Shown here: one piece after another, positions 24,363 through 32,136 of the stretch | Layout: each line of letters starts with the position of its first letter | Position numbering within the stretch: position 1 is the first letter of the stretch | DNA from: Paenibacillus sp. FSL R7-0204 | GTDB taxonomy: Bacteria; Bacillota; Bacilli; Paenibacillales; Paenibacillaceae | Direction of reading: 5' to 3' | DNA: 64,000 nt | Assembly: GCF_038002225.1 (NCBI RefSeq) | Contig: NZ_JBBOCA010000001.1 | Span: forward strand, 496,001 to 560,000 | Made by a program: the position numbers and the translations under genes | The notes under the pieces: model-generated | The model's database searches: none | What the model was told of the DNA's origin: nothing | What the model saw: the letters and a program-made list of their open reading frames with translations, nothing else

Positions 24363-25829
24363 TTGAGCAGTCCGGCGGCAAAACATTCATCATTCTGGCT
24401 GATTATTCTGGCCATTTTTTTCGGCAACTTCATGGCTATTCTCAGTACAACTACCATTAACGTAGCGTTCCCGGTCTTCTTGAAGGACTTCCACGCCGGG
24501 ATCAGCACCGTACAATGGATGATTACCGGGTATCTGCTGGCTACCGGCGTCATTGCGCCTGTGGTGGGTTATTTCGGGGATAAATGGAGCTATAAGGTTC
24601 TATACGTATTCGCCCTGTCGGGCTTCACCTTGTTCTCGGCACTGTGTACGGTGGCCTGGAATATTCACTCCCTGATTACCTTCCGCATTATCCAGGGAGT
24701 ATTCGGCGGCCTGATTATCCCCACCACCATGACAATGATTTATCAGTTTATCGACAAAGAAAAGCAGGCCTTCGCCATGAGCCTCTGGAGCCTGTCCTCG
24801 ATGCTGGCGCCTGCCTTCGGCCCGACACTCGGTGGCTGGCTGACCGGATACTTCGGCTGGAAATCGCTGTTCGTGATTAATCTGCCGATTGGCCTGATTG
24901 CCATTGCCGTAGCTCTGAAGTGCCTGCCGTTCCAGCGGCAGAATACCGGGAGCAGAAGCTTTGATCTGCCGGGCTTCGTCACAGTCATTCTGAGCAGCGC
25001 CTTCATTATTCTGGCCTTCAATAAAGGGGGCGCCTGGGGCTGGACATCATGGAACACCCTGACCCTGCTGCTGGTTGGGGCGGCCGCCTTAACGTATTTC
25101 ATCCGCAGAGAGCTGTCGATCCAGGAGCCGCTGCTGAATCTGAAGGTATTCCGGCAGAGCCGGTTCACCTACAGCCTGATCATCAACTGTATTATCACTA
25201 TTGCATTATACTCGGGGACCTTCCTGATCCCGGTCTTCCTGCAGGATATCCAGCAGTCCACCCCGCTGAAGACCGCGCTGGTACTGTTACCGGGCTCCAT
25301 CGTGATGGCCGTTCTGTCACCGGTGGTCGGCAAGCTGTACTCCCGGATTGGACCGTTCTGGCTGATCCTCGGCGGCATTCTGCTTCTAAGCGCCTCGACC
25401 TGGGAGCTTGCCCACATCACGCTGGCTGTGACCCATACCCGTGTGGCGGTGCTTATGGCGGTGCGCAATGTCGGCATTGCACTGGCCTTCATGCCGGTGA
25501 CCAATGCCGGCATGTCGGCGGTGCCAAGAGCCATAACCGGCCATGCCTCCTCTGTAACCAACTGGGTCCGCCAGGCTACAGGTGCCTTATCCATTGCCGT
25601 ATTCAGCTCGCTGCTCGCCTCCAGATCGCTGGCCCATCAGCAGCAACTGGCGGACGGGACGGCCCGGGCAGCGGGTTCTCTGCTGAAGGCGCAGGGGATG
25701 ACGATGGGCGTACAGGATATTTTCCTGATCGCTACGGCAGTGGGGCTGCTGGCTATTCCGCTGACCTTCCTCCTGAGAGGCAGTAGCGGCAAATCTGCAG
25801 CGGCCGCTGCTCCGCAGGTGGAGGCTTGA
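24363..25829 (+). CDS. DHA2 family MFS drug exporter (EmrB/QacA type)
   Basis: A 488-residue transporter with about 14 predicted helices. Motif A is GYFGDKWSYK after helix 2; motif C-like GPTLGGWLTGYFGW is in helix 5; NAAF-like STTTINVAFP (motif D1) is in helix 1. These identify a proton-driven drug antiporter of the 14-TM family. The TTG start at 24363 is chosen because AGAGGAG lies 9 bases upstream, while the in-frame GTG at 24333 would sit inside the second operator and has no RBS. Controlled by the divergent MarR protein. Confidence 0.9.
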   Translation: MSSPAAKHSSFWLIILAIFFGNFMAILSTTTINVAFPVFLKDFHAGISTVQWMITGYLLATGVIAPVVGYFGDKWSYKVLYVFALSGFTLFSALCTVAWNIHSLITFRIIQGVFGGLIIPTTMTMIYQFIDKEKQAFAMSLWSLSSMLAPAFGPTLGGWLTGYFGWKSLFVINLPIGLIAIAVALKCLPFQRQNTGSRSFDLPGFVTVILSSAFIILAFNKGGAWGWTSWNTLTLLLVGAAALTYFIRRELSIQEPLLNLKVFRQSRFTYSLIINCIITIALYSGTFLIPVFLQDIQQSTPLKTALVLLPGSIVMAVLSPVVGKLYSRIGPFWLILGGILLLSASTWELAHITLAVTHTRVAVLMAVRNVGIALAFMPVTNAGMSAVPRAITGHASSVTNWVRQATGALSIAVFSSLLASRSLAHQQQLADGTARAAGSLLKAQGMTMGVQDIFLIATAVGLLAIPLTFLLRGSSGKSAAAAAPQVEA

Positions 25830-25889
25830 AGCCGTGACTCTGCCGTAAATACTCCTTTATCATGCGTTATAGCGCTTTCTCTTCGCATG

Positions 25890-25919
25890 TTGGGCGATTA
25901 TGAGTTAGAATACTATAAA
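25890..25919 (+). promoter_or_regulatory. Candidate greA promoter
   Basis: TTGGGC (25890-25895), 18-bp spacer, TATAAA (25914-25919), about 26 bp before the start codon. Confidence 0.45.
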
Positions 25920-25945
25920 GCGAGCAAATAATAGGAGTTGTATAC

Positions 25946-26428
25946 ATGTCTAATAATGACGAAGTATTTTTGACTAAAGAAGGCTTGGCCAAGCTGGAGG
26001 AAGAGCTGAGGGAACTGAAGGGAGCAGGGCGCAAGGAGCTTGCAGCCCGGCTTAAGCTGGCGATCAGCTACGGCGATCTGAAGGAGAACAGCGAATATCA
26101 CTCCGCCAAGGAGGATCAATCCTTCATGGAGACCCGCATTATGATTCTGGAGAAAATGCTGATCAAGGCGCAGATCGTGGATGCCAGCAATATGGATCTG
26201 AGTACAGTCAGCGTAGGCTGCATCGTTATCCTCAACGATGTGGAGTACTCGGAGAAGATTGAATATAGAGTGGTTGGCCCGGCGGAAGCCGATGTGCTGG
26301 ACAACAAGATCTCCTACGAGAGCCCGCTCGGCAAAGAGCTGATCGGCAAAAAGGTAGGCGATATCATCAGCGTCAACGCCCCGATGGGTATCATCAAATA
26401 TGAGCTGCTTGAGATCAAAATGCTGTAA
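25946..26428 (+). CDS. greA: Transcription elongation factor GreA/GreB family
   Basis: A 160-residue protein with the standard two parts. The N-terminal antiparallel coiled coil (residues 8-77) has tip acidic residues in ISYGDLKENSEYHSAKEDQ, which stimulate RNA cleavage by backtracked RNA polymerase. The C-terminal FKBP-like domain follows (IVILNDVEYSEKIEYRVVGPAEAD, ESPLGKELIGKKVGDI). Length matches GreA. It is monocistronic, with its own promoter and terminator. A second Gre-type gene elsewhere in the genome is possible, since Paenibacillus often has more than one. Confidence 0.93.
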   Translation: MSNNDEVFLTKEGLAKLEEELRELKGAGRKELAARLKLAISYGDLKENSEYHSAKEDQSFMETRIMILEKMLIKAQIVDASNMDLSTVSVGCIVILNDVEYSEKIEYRVVGPAEADVLDNKISYESPLGKELIGKKVGDIISVNAPMGIIKYELLEIKML

Positions 26429-26445
26429 ACCGAAGACCTAACCGG

Positions 26446-26484
26446 AATCCCGTGGCCCTTAATTTAAGGGTGCGGGATTTTTTT
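26446..26484 (+). terminator. greA terminator
   Basis: AATCCCG and CGGGATT enclose an inner CCCTTAATTTAAGGG hairpin, followed by T7. Confidence 0.9.
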
Positions 26485-26957
26485 AAAAATATAAGAAATT
26501 ATATGTTGCACACGATAACTTATCCTTCTATTTCTCCCTGAAACGGTCCCGTCCTTTAAAAGGACGGCAAAGCCGTTTCCACTTGTAGATAAGAATGTCT
26601 TGGGGCCCCCGCAAAGTACCTGAGTCATCACCTACGCTAAAGCCCCCCTGCCCTGGAAATAACTTTACGAATGAAGATAAGCGTGTAACCATTTCCACTT
26701 TCTGTGGTGCCGCGTCAGCGGCATGGATGGCTTTGTGGGGTTATTTTGTATAGTCTTGGGTACGTACGTAGAATTCAGTAGTTTTGCCTATCGCAGCCAT
26801 ACATCATCCATGCTACCGCAATCCATGCGGACTGGGAGGCCGTTATTTCAGACGTTTGGGCTATTCTGCACGCTCGGAGGACTGAGGTGCTCTTAACTAA
26901 CTTATTTGCTCTTGTTTTCGGCTCGTCCAGACCCAATAACGGCCCCTCTGGACTTCT
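26485..26957. other. Gene-free gap with nested hairpin and repeat cluster C
   Basis: No coding frame is supported. A strong nested hairpin lies at 26541-26578 (outer AAACGG/CCGTTT, inner CCGTCCTTT/AAAGGACGG) without a T-run. GCCGC/GCGGC form a short stem near 26710. Boxes of the palindromic family begin at 26828 and 26878 (forward) and 26954 (reverse). Confidence 0.5.
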
Positions 26958-26974
26958 GTCAAGAAAGTAGACTG

Positions 26975-27838
26975 TTACGCAACGGATTTTTTAGTGAATT
27001 GCTTAGCAAAGCGGGCGGGGGAAAGATACCCCAGTGAGCTGTGCATTCGCTTGCGATTGTAATAGAACTCAATGTATTGGAAAATAGCATCATATGCCTG
27101 TTCCGGGTTTTTGAAGCGCGGATTACAGTAGATGAGCTCTTTCTTTAAAATACTGTGCCAAGACTCAATGCAGGCGTTATCGTAACAGTTTCCTTTACGG
27201 CTCATGCTGGATTTCATGTGGTATGTCTTTAGTTGGTCGACATATTCTTTTGAGGTATATTGAGACCCTCGGTCAGAGTGGTGCAGTAGGCCCTCGCCGG
27301 GTCGCTTCGCCGTGTACGCCGCCTGCAGCGCGTCTAAGACCAGGCTCGTCTCCATATGGTTATACAGCCGCCACCCTACAATTTCTCGCGTGCATAGATC
27401 CATGACGCTAGCTAGGTATAAGCGACCTCCACGACAAGGGATATACGTGATGTCGGTGACCCATACGGTATTGGGCTTAAGCACCTTAAACTCTTGGTTC
27501 AGTGTGTTTGGTGCAATGGGATTATTATGCTTGGAATCGGTCGTCTGCACTCGGTATGGCTTAGATACAATAGAGCGGAGCTTCATTTCTCGCATGTACA
27601 CACTCACTGTGCGTTCCGTGACCGTATAGCCTTCCTGATGCAGCAGGCGGGTGATCTTCGGACTTCCATACCGTTTTTGATGGTCGTCAAAATGGTACCG
27701 GATTCGCTCCATAACAGCAGCCTTGCGGAGGGCTTGCACACTGGCTTTGGCGTTCAGCCACTTGTAATATCCGCTCCTGGATACCTGTAGGGTACTGCAC
27801 ATCTTCTCCAAGCGAAATGCGGAGCGATGGTCCTTCAT
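26975..27838 (-). CDS. IS3-family transposase OrfB (integrase catalytic part)
   Basis: A 287-residue DDE transposase: HTH_21-like start (VSRSGYYKWLNAKAS), then the rve integrase core with the first catalytic Asp in VWVTDITYIP, the second in HHSDRGSQYTS, and Glu in NACIESWHSILKKE. The C terminus YNRKRMHSSLGYLSPARF is the family hallmark. Its frame is -1 relative to OrfA and is open back to an A7 run (plus-strand T7 near 27879-27885), so the active transposase is probably an OrfAB fusion made by programmed -1 frameshifting. Confidence 0.95.
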   Translation of the reverse strand: MKDHRSAFRLEKMCSTLQVSRSGYYKWLNAKASVQALRKAAVMERIRYHFDDHQKRYGSPKITRLLHQEGYTVTERTVSVYMREMKLRSIVSKPYRVQTTDSKHNNPIAPNTLNQEFKVLKPNTVWVTDITYIPCRGGRLYLASVMDLCTREIVGWRLYNHMETSLVLDALQAAYTAKRPGEGLLHHSDRGSQYTSKEYVDQLKTYHMKSSMSRKGNCYDNACIESWHSILKKELIYCNPRFKNPEQAYDAIFQYIEFYYNRKRMHSSLGYLSPARFAKQFTKKSVA

Positions 27839-27849
27839 AAACTGGAATC

Positions 27850-28167
27850 TTAATTCCTTGGTTTGCTGAAGATGTGCACTGCTTTTTTTACGATTGCCAA
27901 TTCTTCCTCTGTATCGGCAAGTCGACTGTCTTTCTCTTGGAGCTGACGGCGCATCTCTTGGAGCTCGGCTTCGAGTTCCCGTACCCGATCCATACTGGCT
28001 ACCGGTTCATTCTTTAGCTCCCGGTATTTCCCCATCCACTGGTGCAGCGTACTTTTCGGAATGTCCAGCTCTTGCGCGATGTCCCCTATGCTCTTCGTCT
28101 GCTCTTGAATGAACTTTACCGTTTGCTTCTTATATTCTTCGTTGTACCGTTGTCGTTTTTCTCCCAT
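27850..28167 (-). CDS. IS3-family transposase OrfA (helix-turn-helix part)
   Basis: A 105-residue protein with the HTH_Tnp_1 domain (YNEEYKKQTVKFIQEQTKSIGDIAQELDIPKSTLHQWMGKY) and a C-terminal leucine-rich coiled coil (VRELEAELQEMRRQLQEKDSRLADTEEELAIVKKA). It binds the IS ends and contributes the N-terminal part of the OrfAB transposase. The A7 slippery run lies in its AIVKKA codons, 13 codons or fewer from its stop. GGAGG precedes the start. Confidence 0.95.
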   Translation of the reverse strand: MGEKRQRYNEEYKKQTVKFIQEQTKSIGDIAQELDIPKSTLHQWMGKYRELKNEPVASMDRVRELEAELQEMRRQLQEKDSRLADTEEELAIVKKAVHIFSKPRN

Positions 28168-28326
28168 AGGGATGCACCTCCGTTGCCCTTATTATCCCTC
28201 CGTCCGTTAACTGTCGTCTACTTTCAATTCTAATCCCACTCAGTCCGCAATAAGCAGGATAGGTGTCTTTTTGGCAATATAAGAGACTCCCAGTCCGGCA
28301 ATCACCCGAATTATTTATTTCATGCA

Positions 28327-28366
28327 CCAAAAAACCGCGAAGCCGTGCTGCTGCGCGGTTTTTTGG
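28327..28366. terminator. Bidirectional terminator right of the IS
   Basis: CCAAAAAACCGCG pairs with CGCGGTTTTTTGG across a 14-base loop; symmetrical A and T runs. Confidence 0.85.
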
Positions 28367-28491
28367 TTGGGAATGTATGCAGCGGGCTGCCATAGGCAAT
28401 TGCTATCAAGGATATTGCTTCCTTGTCTTAGACGCTCCCCGCCAAGGAAGGTTATAGTAGAAATAACTACTACATAGAGGAGTCCTGGCTT

Positions 28492-29418
28492 GTGATTCAG
28501 ACTGTACTCACGACACTTGTTGAGGTCATCGTACCGCTGTCCATTCCGGTAGCCGCCGGAGCGCTGCTTGGACGGTATAAACAGCTCGATACGAAGCCTC
28601 TGCTGACGCTGTACCTGTATTTTCTCAGTCCGGCCATTATTCTCGACACGCTGGCTACGGCAGATATCTCCTTCGACGATGTCTATAAGACACTCTCATT
28701 CTCGCTGCTGAACCTGTTCCTCTTATGGGGCGTGGCGACGCTGATCGGCAAAATCCTCAAGCTGGCTCCGCCGGAAGCCGCCGGTCTTACGCTCATCTCC
28801 ACCTTTACGAACAGCGTCAATTATGGCCTGCCGCTGGTGCTGCTGGCCTTCGGCCAGCTGGGCCTGGACAAGGCATCGGTCTACGTCATCGCCCAGATGG
28901 TGATCGTGAATACGATCGGCGTGTATTTTGCCGCCCGTTCACAGTTCTCTGTACGCAGCGCGTTGAAGTCAGTCTTCTCGCTGCCGGCCATCTACGCCGC
29001 CATTTTGGCGCTGCTGCTGCGGGCGCTGGGTCTGCATATGCCGCATGAGCTGGCCTCGGGCGTATCCATGGCCGCCGGAGCGTATTCGCCGGTAGTGCTC
29101 GCGATCCTCGGTGCGCAGATGGTGAAGGTCCGCGCAGCGCATACGGAACGTAATGTGCAGCTGGCCTTCTGGACAGGGCTGACCGTCCGGCTGGTGCTGG
29201 CTCCGCTACTGGCCGCGCTGGTGCTGCTCGCCCTGAACATCACAGGCCCCCTTTTCTCGGTGCTGCTGATTCTGGCTTCCATGCCGGTGGCAGTCAATTC
29301 CGTCGTCCTGGCCGAACGCTTCGGCAGCTCGCCTGCGCTGGTCTCGCGCTGTATCGTCTGGACGACACTGGCCTCCTTCCTTGTCCTGCCGGTGCTGATT
29401 GCGGCGGTGGGGGGATAG
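28492..29418 (+). CDS. AEC family transporter (auxin efflux carrier superfamily)
   Basis: A 308-residue membrane protein with ten predicted helices in two five-helix repeats. Family marks are the first-helix pattern VPLSIPVAAGALLGRYKQLD, the unwound segment TNSVNYGLPLVLLAFG (near residue 103) and the matching MPVAVNSVVLAERFG (near 262). AEC carriers move organic anions such as malate, or act in malolactic pathways; nothing nearby indicates a substrate. Start GTG with AGAGGAG upstream. Confidence 0.9.
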   Translation: MIQTVLTTLVEVIVPLSIPVAAGALLGRYKQLDTKPLLTLYLYFLSPAIILDTLATADISFDDVYKTLSFSLLNLFLLWGVATLIGKILKLAPPEAAGLTLISTFTNSVNYGLPLVLLAFGQLGLDKASVYVIAQMVIVNTIGVYFAARSQFSVRSALKSVFSLPAIYAAILALLLRALGLHMPHELASGVSMAAGAYSPVVLAILGAQMVKVRAAHTERNVQLAFWTGLTVRLVLAPLLAALVLLALNITGPLFSVLLILASMPVAVNSVVLAERFGSSPALVSRCIVWTTLASFLVLPVLIAAVGG

Positions 29419-29478
29419 GGGCGCGGGCCAAATGTAATCGAAAAACAGAGGGGCAATAGTGCCCCCTCCCGGAGGTAA

Positions 29479-29865
29479 TTATTGGGACACAGGCACTTCA
29501 CTCATCAGTGCATGTACATTTTTATCGGGGTCCTGAAAGAACGTCATCCAGGTTGCGGTTTGACCCATCTCAGCCACTTTATGCGGCTTGTCCAGGAAAT
29601 GCACATTCCGCCCGACTAACGTTTCGTACGATGCGTGTATATTGTCAACTTGGAAATAGAACACCGAGCTGGGATGATCGAACCGCGGGTCTTCAGCAAT
29701 ACTCAAGACCATCTGAAGTCCGTTACACTCCAGGAAAGTCATGTTTGGGATCTGAAATAACAGGTTTAGGCCTAGGGTATCTTGATAGAATCGGGTGGCA
29801 GCCTCCATGTCATGTACCCGAATGGATATTTGCCCAATGCCTTTGATTTGAAATTCTGAATTCAT
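29479..29865 (-). CDS. VOC (glyoxalase/bleomycin-resistance) superfamily protein
   Basis: A 128-residue single VOC module with two beta-alpha-beta-beta-beta units: QISIRVHDMEAATRFYQDTLGLNLLFQIP and FYFQVDNIHASYETLVGRNVHFLDKPHKVAE, then WMTFFQDPDKNVHALMSE. Possible metal ligands are His18 and the Glu-type position in the last strand (ALMSE). It may be a dioxygenase, isomerase or ligand-binding resistance protein; the family is too broad to say. It lies upstream-adjacent to an AraC gene on the same strand, which may regulate it. Confidence 0.88.
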   Translation of the reverse strand: MNSEFQIKGIGQISIRVHDMEAATRFYQDTLGLNLLFQIPNMTFLECNGLQMVLSIAEDPRFDHPSSVFYFQVDNIHASYETLVGRNVHFLDKPHKVAEMGQTATWMTFFQDPDKNVHALMSEVPVSQ

Positions 29866-29945
29866 GTGAATATCGCTCCCTTGTTATATTGTATGTTCCA
29901 CGCAGTAAATGTAACATGTGCGGATGAAGCGTTACTTTTCCAAAA

Positions 29946-30806
29946 TCACTTTTTTCTAAACATCCGGGGTGAGTATCCCATTCTTTGTTTAAAAACCTTA
30001 TTGAAGGAAGAGACATTGTCGAAGCCAACACTTAGGCTAATCTCGGTTACACTGCTTTCCGTTTGAGCAAGGAGACGCTGTGCTTCAAGTATCCTTTTTT
30101 CGAGGATGAACTGGTGTGGCGTTCTTTTGAAAAAGTGGCGGAAGTTGCGGATCAGATGGTTTTTAGAAAGACAAGCGACTCTTGAAACTTCTTCAAGCGA
30201 CACGTTTTGGTTGTAATAAGCATGTAAGTACTCGTATGCTAGTGTCAACCGCCGAAAGAGTTCTTCTCTAGTGGCTGGCCGCATACCTGGCAATGTATTA
30301 ATTTCTTGAGAAATCTTCTGGTGGACGTTAAGCATTGCTTGAATTAGACTTTGATATTGTTCATCGACCCAGAGATTCTCGCTACCGAGTGCAGGTAAGG
30401 AATTCTTGAAGTTCTCGAGAAGTGGAGTTATCAAATGACTATTGCGGTATGACTTGGTGTGAAATTGCAACGGGTGCGTTGTTTCTGAAAATGGATCGTC
30501 TAAGGACTTCTCTATTCCTAAATGAACGGCTCTATGAACCTCTTCAGCAAAGCCAGTCTTGAAAAATACACAAAAAGAGTCGACTTCGGTTTCTGACTCT
30601 ATGGCTATAGCGTACTGCTCCCCTTCATTTAACAGGAGGTAGCCCTCTCGCTCAACAGCATAATGGCCGAGTTTTGTTTTGTAATAGGCTCGGCCATTCC
30701 GAAATGTCTTTAAGGAAAGGGGGCCAGTGCCTTCCCAATGATGAGTTGTACTTCGCGCTTGCAGAACGAAGTTCCGCTGGAACAAAGGGAATCTGGAGGT
30801 TCCCAT
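29946..30806 (-). CDS. AraC family transcriptional regulator
   Basis: A 286-residue regulator: an N-terminal cupin-like sensing domain (YKTKLGHYAVEREGYLLLNEGEQYAIAI) and a C-terminal double HTH (about residues 185-284: YYNQNVSLEEVSRVACLSKNHLIRNFRHFFKRTPHQFILEKRILEAQRLLAQTESSVTEISLSVGF, then FNKVFKQRMGYSPRMFRKK). The stretch is noticeably more AT-rich and uses more AT-ending codons than its neighbours, which may mean recent acquisition. The VOC gene 80 bp downstream is the nearest candidate target. Confidence 0.92.
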   Translation of the reverse strand: MGTSRFPLFQRNFVLQARSTTHHWEGTGPLSLKTFRNGRAYYKTKLGHYAVEREGYLLLNEGEQYAIAIESETEVDSFCVFFKTGFAEEVHRAVHLGIEKSLDDPFSETTHPLQFHTKSYRNSHLITPLLENFKNSLPALGSENLWVDEQYQSLIQAMLNVHQKISQEINTLPGMRPATREELFRRLTLAYEYLHAYYNQNVSLEEVSRVACLSKNHLIRNFRHFFKRTPHQFILEKRILEAQRLLAQTESSVTEISLSVGFDNVSSFNKVFKQRMGYSPRMFRKK

Positions 30807-30870
30807 CTATAGAGTTCATCCCCTTCCACAGTTGGTCCACTCCATTCTACAATAGTCCGCAGCAATAACA

Positions 30871-30909
30871 AAGAAGCTCCCTCTTCATGATCTGAAGGGG
30901 GAGCTTCTT
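30871..30909. terminator. Hairpin terminator between the kinase operon and the AraC gene
   Basis: AAGAAGCTCCC and GGGAGCTTCTT, with inner CTTCA/TGAAG, form a long stem downstream of the kinase at 30953 (minus-strand transcription). Confidence 0.7.
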
Positions 30910-30952
30910 GTATACAGTGAGGCTGCTTCATGCTGAACAATAGGGCGAAGCC

Positions 30953-32128
30953 TCAATCCGGCTGGCCTTCAGCGACCTGGATGGTGAAGATGAAGGTAGC
31001 TCCGTCCACTACACCTGGCTTGGCATAAATCGTTCCGCCCATGAGGTCGACCAGCATTTTGCAGATGGACAGTCCGAGCCCGGTTCCGCCGAACTTGCGG
31101 TTGATGGTGGCTCCGATCTGGGTGAATGGCTGGAACAGATATTTCATCTTGTCTTCTGGAATGCCAATACCGGTATCTTCAATAATGAATTCCAGCTCCA
31201 GCAGCTTATCCATAGCCTGCCGGAGATGGACATGCACTTTGACGCCGCCGGTAATCGTGAACTTGATGGCATTGCCGATCAGATTATTCAGTACCTGGCG
31301 CAGACGGTTGGGGTCACCAATCAGCAGGGCAGGAATGTCAGGATCAATAGAGGTCTCGAGGGTCAGGCAGCGTTCTTTCGCCAGAGCCCTGAACAGATCG
31401 ACCGTTTCTTTGATGCAGGAGTGAAGATTGAAGAGCTCGTAGTCCAGCTCCATTTTGCCCGATTCAATCTTGGTGAAATCCAGGATGTGGGTGATGACAG
31501 AGACAAGCGCATGACCGCTGGTATGAATGATTTCCGCCATTTCCTGGTCGTCCGGGGACAGATCAGAAGAGCGCAGCACATCCGACATCGCAATAATCCC
31601 GTTGAGCGGGGTACGGATCTCATGGCTCATCATGGCAAGGAAGCCGCTCTTGATCCGCAGCGCCACCTCGGCTGTCTCCTTCAGCTCGGTCAGGATAATG
31701 TTGGCCGTCTCCAGCTCCTGTGTTTTGAGCTGCAGCTCCTTGCGGGTCTGGTAGAGACGGACGAAGCCGTCAATCTTGCTTTTTAACACGGTCGGATGGA
31801 ACGGCTTGGTCAGGTAGTCAATGGCCCCGGCCGAGTAAGCCATCATATAGTTCTCCAGCTCCGAGGTCAGCGAAGTTAAGAAAATAATAGGGATATCCCG
31901 TGACTTCTGACGCATCTTAATCCGTTTCGCCGTTTCAAATCCGTTCATGCCAGGCATGAGCACATCCATAATGATCAGGGCGAATTCTTGCTCCAGCAGA
32001 CATTTCAGAGCATCCATGCCCGAGAGGGCGTGAACCAACTGGTAGGGCGCATCGGCCAGCAATGCTTGAATGGACAGGAACTCGTCTGACCGGTCATCTA
32101 CAACCAAAATATTAATCGGATACTCCAT
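30953..32128 (-). CDS. REC-fused histidine kinase
   Basis: A 391-residue cytoplasmic protein. An N-terminal receiver (LVVDDRSDEF, phospho-acceptor Asp in LIIMDVLMPGMNG near residue 54, Lys in LTKPF) is followed by a short coil, HisKA with H-box FLAMMSHEIRTPLNG (near 165), and HATPase with N box LIGNAIKF, DTGIGIP and GGTGLGL. All catalytic residues are present. The start at 32128 has GGAGG 6 bases upstream and lies 9 bp after the upstream kinase stop, so the two are one operon. It may receive phosphate from, or pass it to, that partner. Confidence 0.92.
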   Translation of the reverse strand: MEYPINILVVDDRSDEFLSIQALLADAPYQLVHALSGMDALKCLLEQEFALIIMDVLMPGMNGFETAKRIKMRQKSRDIPIIFLTSLTSELENYMMAYSAGAIDYLTKPFHPTVLKSKIDGFVRLYQTRKELQLKTQELETANIILTELKETAEVALRIKSGFLAMMSHEIRTPLNGIIAMSDVLRSSDLSPDDQEMAEIIHTSGHALVSVITHILDFTKIESGKMELDYELFNLHSCIKETVDLFRALAKERCLTLETSIDPDIPALLIGDPNRLRQVLNNLIGNAIKFTITGGVKVHVHLRQAMDKLLELEFIIEDTGIGIPEDKMKYLFQPFTQIGATINRKFGGTGLGLSICKMLVDLMGGTIYAKPGVVDGATFIFTIQVAEGQPD

Positions 32129-32136
32129 GCTGCCTC

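Larger units (their letters stand above)
26958..28227 (-). mobile_element. IS3-family insertion sequence, apparently intact
   Basis: About 1.27 kb with two overlapping-phase transposase frames in the minus orientation. The ends share GAAAGTAGAC (26963-26972) and its complement GTCTACTTTC (28216-28225) as imperfect terminal inverted repeats. A possible 4-bp target duplication TTCT flanks the element (26954-26957 and 28228-28231). The exact ends are uncertain by a few bases because the terminal repeats are imperfect. Confidence 0.8.
26824..28301. repeat. Repeat cluster C, interrupted by the IS element
   Basis: Forward boxes start at 26828 and 26878 (50 bp apart). A reverse box ends at 26954, directly at the IS border. 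After the IS, reverse boxes end at 28247 and 28297 (50 bp apart). Box wording (CGGACTGGGAGGCCGTTATT and its variants) matches element B more closely than A. Confidence 0.6.
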
